NCBI RefSeq assembly: GCF_007748115.1 | Contig: NZ_CP036289.1 | Coordinates: 682,001 to 746,000 of the forward strand | Direction: 5' to 3' | Length of the DNA: 64,000 nt | Source: Bremerella volcania | GTDB lineage: Bacteria > Planctomycetota > Planctomycetia > Pirellulales > Pirellulaceae | Part shown: piece by piece, positions 62,004-64,000 of the stretch | How positions within the stretch are numbered: the stretch's first letter is position 1 | How the letters are laid out: each line of letters begins with the position of its first letter | Program-made: the position numbers and the translations under genes | The notes under the pieces: model-generated | What the model was told of the DNA's origin: nothing | The model's database searches: none | The model's input: only the letters and a program-made list of their open reading frames with translations

Positions 62004-63038
62004 TCATGTCGTGGGAGTGCCGACAATCCGGTGCCACATCCGCTTGGTGGATGCTCGCAGGTCGTTGGATACCCACTCTGCACGACTTCGCAGGTAGGTA
62101 GCCAAAGAAGGTTGCCACTGCAGTAATTGGGCGACTTCTTCTGGAGGTCGGCGGAATGGCTCACCCAGCAGGTCCCCGTACCACTCGGGGTTCCAATAGC
62201 CTTGTTTGGGATCGGTAAACAGTTGCGGAAACTGGGATTGAACCCATTCCAACTCATGCTTCTGGACGTTTGCATGCAGCAGTTGGGGATTCTTGTTGTA
62301 GTTCGGATCGTATCGCAATGCGCTGGAATCTAAATGGTTATAGGTTCCAAAGATGGACACCCGGCAACCCGAGTAGCCTGCGTAAGGGACATGCGATCCC
62401 AGGACGTGCGTCGTCATCGCCTCGAACGACTGGAACAGTGTCGCCATGCGGCACAACGCATTTTGGTCGTCGACTTTTGCACCGCGGATCCATGGAATTC
62501 CATGTTTCTCGAAGGCTTTGTGCCACATGCCTCGCTTGAGACAGTTTCCGGATATACAGACTACTATCACGTCGAACTGGCTCTTCAACGCGGCGATTTC
62601 CTGGGCATAGATATCCTCGTCGAAGTTGTGGATCGTGTGGGCAAGCGCGTGTGTTGGCATCACCAGCAGCGAATTAGGCACGCGCGTCGTTGGCAGGGGC
62701 GTCGCGTAGATATAGGGCGAGCCAACGGCATGGACATCCTTGAAGCCAAAGCTGGTCAACAGATCGGCTTGTTTTTGCGTGGCGACCAGGTGGCGAAAAC
62801 TGCGAATCTCGATGGAGGTGACTTGCTGCCAGAACGTATTAGGCTCGATGCGCCAACCGTGGACCCACGACGCCCCGGAATGGATTGGCTTGGGGGGATC
62901 ATGAAGGGCACGGGCAATCTCCCAGGCGGCTCCGTAGTACTGCGCTTCCGAGCGAGGATGCACCGTCACGATGGGAGGCAGCCTCTCGATAAGCCACGCC
63001 AGTTCCTTTTCATCAGAAAACTCAAGCGACGTCATCAT
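62004..63038 (-). CDS. unknown protein of a surface-polysaccharide locus
   Basis: A 344-residue soluble protein with alternating strands and helices and no signal peptide. LIERLPPIVTVHPRSEAQYYG, FKDVHAVGSPYIYA and VPNSLLVMPTHALAHT resemble the Rossmann-like halves of GT-B glycosyltransferases or CDP-glycerol-transferase-like proteins, and LGSHVPYAGYSGCRVSIFGTYNH looks like a nucleotide-sugar pocket. I cannot assign a family. Two adjacent ATGs (63038, 63035) are possible starts. It starts 13 nt after the stop of the PseG-like gene, so both are likely one operon for surface-glycan synthesis. Confidence 0.75.
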   Translation of the reverse strand: MMTSLEFSDEKELAWLIERLPPIVTVHPRSEAQYYGAAWEIARALHDPPKPIHSGASWVHGWRIEPNTFWQQVTSIEIRSFRHLVATQKQADLLTSFGFKDVHAVGSPYIYATPLPTTRVPNSLLVMPTHALAHTIHNFDEDIYAQEIAALKSQFDVIVVCISGNCLKRGMWHKAFEKHGIPWIRGAKVDDQNALCRMATLFQSFEAMTTHVLGSHVPYAGYSGCRVSIFGTYNHLDSSALRYDPNYNKNPQLLHANVQKHELEWVQSQFPQLFTDPKQGYWNPEWYGDLLGEPFRRPPEEVAQLLQWQPSLATYLRSRAEWVSNDLRASTKRMWHRIVGTPTT

Positions 63039-63051
63039 GGCTAACAGACCT

Positions 63052-64000
63052 TCAGGAAGCTTGGCGTGACCAATAGTGATTCAATGCTTCGGCGATAATT
63101 CGCTGAGCGCCTGACTTATCGATCAGGTCCTTGCTGGCCGTGTGCATTTGAACGAGCAAATCACGATTGGATTCCAGGAATTCCAGATTGGCGGCGGCCA
63201 CGTGAACCGCCGCATCCATCGGATACCCAGCAGAAAGGCAAGCTCCCTTTTCCGCTAATTCTTCCACCAGAAAATAGTTGTCCGGCGAATGAAACAAATT
63301 GATCGAGGGAAGACCTGCGAACGCGGACTCGTAGGTAACCGTGCCGCCGGCAAGAATCGCCAGAGCACAATTGCGCATGATCCGCCACATCGAATCACTT
63401 GTTTTGGCCAAAATGATCTCGTGATTGGTATCTTGTTTGACCGCTTCAACCAACTCCTCGTAGGAGTGACCGTAGCCTTCGCCCAGCAGTACCCAGAAGA
63501 GAATCGGACGCGGGATGTCGCGGATTGCTTGCAGCAATTTTAAGGTGTTGTTACTGGCGTCCGTCCCACCCATCGAAATAGCAACTGCCAGGGGAAACTG
63601 CTGTGCATTTTGGAGATAAACTTCGGTGGGGATCGACTCGCAGCTTTCTCGAATGATGTTGTATTGCAGGCCACAACGTAGGGAGTCCGTCAGGCCTTCG
63701 TCGCTCCATCTCGGGTTCAGGACGGACGTGCGATGGAAAACCAAGTCGACTTTGTTGAGATGCGAAAAGATCGGGGACAGTGAAAACGTGGCCTCTGATC
63801 GTTTGACGACTGCGAAAAACTCGTCCGAACACTCGAGCATGTCTAGGAAAACGAGGTCCGGCGAGATTTGCTGAATCGCTTCGATCGCCTCCGCTTCGTC
63901 ACGAAACAGGTGATGTTTGATCACCAGCCCGGAGAGCAGTGCATCAAGGTAATGATCTCCGATCACGATCAAATGGACTTCGCAGCAGCGGCTGGCGTGT
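63052..64000 (-). CDS. PseG-like glycosyltransferase-fold protein (5' end beyond window)
   Basis: At least 315 residues; the frame stays open to the window edge. SMGGTDASNNTLKLLQAI, DSMWRIMRNCALAILAGGTVTYESAFAGLPSINLF and HSPDNYFLVEELAEKGACL match the C-terminal GT-B half of PseG, the UDP-sugar hydrolase of pseudaminic acid synthesis, and related MurG-like proteins. The N-terminal glycine-rich loop that carries the catalytic residue in PseG would lie outside the window, so the activity cannot be verified. A TTG at 63972 is a possible but unlikely start. It precedes the unknown gene at 62004 in the same direction. Confidence 0.75.
   Translation of the reverse strand, partial: HASRCCEVHLIVIGDHYLDALLSGLVIKHHLFRDEAEAIEAIQQISPDLVFLDMLECSDEFFAVVKRSEATFSLSPIFSHLNKVDLVFHRTSVLNPRWSDEGLTDSLRCGLQYNIIRESCESIPTEVYLQNAQQFPLAVAISMGGTDASNNTLKLLQAIRDIPRPILFWVLLGEGYGHSYEELVEAVKQDTNHEIILAKTSDSMWRIMRNCALAILAGGTVTYESAFAGLPSINLFHSPDNYFLVEELAEKGACLSAGYPMDAAVHVAAANLEFLESNRDLLVQMHTASKDLIDKSGAQRIIAEALNHYWSRQAS

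Overview
The window reads as chromosomal DNA of a planctomycete, most likely of the Pirellulales (Blastopirellula, Bremerella or Rhodopirellula type). The evidence is the combination of many secreted formylglycine sulfatases, DUF1501/DUF1552 Tat-exported proteins paired with DUF1549/DUF1553 and DUF1592-type 'planctomycete cytochromes', DUF1559 pilin-like proteins with small lipoprotein partners, and a planctomycete-style ECF sigma factor. This is a judgement from protein families; no rRNA is present.

Layout. 1-2948: end of an unknown gene, then a translationally coupled pair of a TPR-AAA+ ATPase and a TPR membrane protein. 2967-7726: three tandem sulfatases on the minus strand. 7914-9719: a trehalose-forming glycosidase (treZ), ending at a perfect palindrome that also faces a decayed chemotaxis-receptor fragment. 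11016-18021: an operon of ECF sigma, FecR-like protein, cytochrome/DUF1553 protein and DUF1501 protein. Upstream of it lies a DUF1559/lipoprotein pair, and both units share a 30-nt upstream element. 19911-27297: four more sulfatases and an alpha/beta hydrolase. 27725-31479: a DUF1592 cytochrome and a DUF1552 protein. 31486-37145: a signalling cluster of a small unknown protein, a response regulator and two hybrid histidine kinases. 37498-38866: a second DUF1559/lipoprotein pair. 38931-43895: a sialic-acid module of regulator, double-domain sialidase and N-acetylneuraminate lyase.

44155-49401 is the most unusual part: a plus-strand array of 24 recognisable tRNA genes for 17 amino acids (Ser, Phe and Cys were not seen). 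It is preceded by a leader that can fold into mutually exclusive structures ending in an intrinsic terminator. The array also carries a small SAM-methyltransferase-like gene, a 266-codon unknown gene and a structured RNA that fits no tRNA model. Several tRNAs are strongly non-canonical: one lacks a D-arm, two have lost both sides of the elbow contact, one has C33, one Leu tRNA has a short variable loop, and UAU and GCG anticodons occur. At the right end a 64-bp direct repeat of a tRNA 3' end brackets a 1.27-kb insert, resembling the scar of site-specific integration into a tRNA gene. I consider this array the best candidate for an undescribed system.

49375-60473: a beta-propeller cytochrome, a secreted thioredoxin-like protein, and two pairs of DUF1501 and DUF1549/DUF1553 genes with extra carbohydrate-binding-like domains. 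60693-64000: surface-polysaccharide genes (GT4 glycosyltransferase, an unknown protein, and a PseG-like protein cut by the window end). Most of the window therefore serves breakdown of sulfated and sialylated glycans outside the cytoplasm, with matching sensing and regulation.
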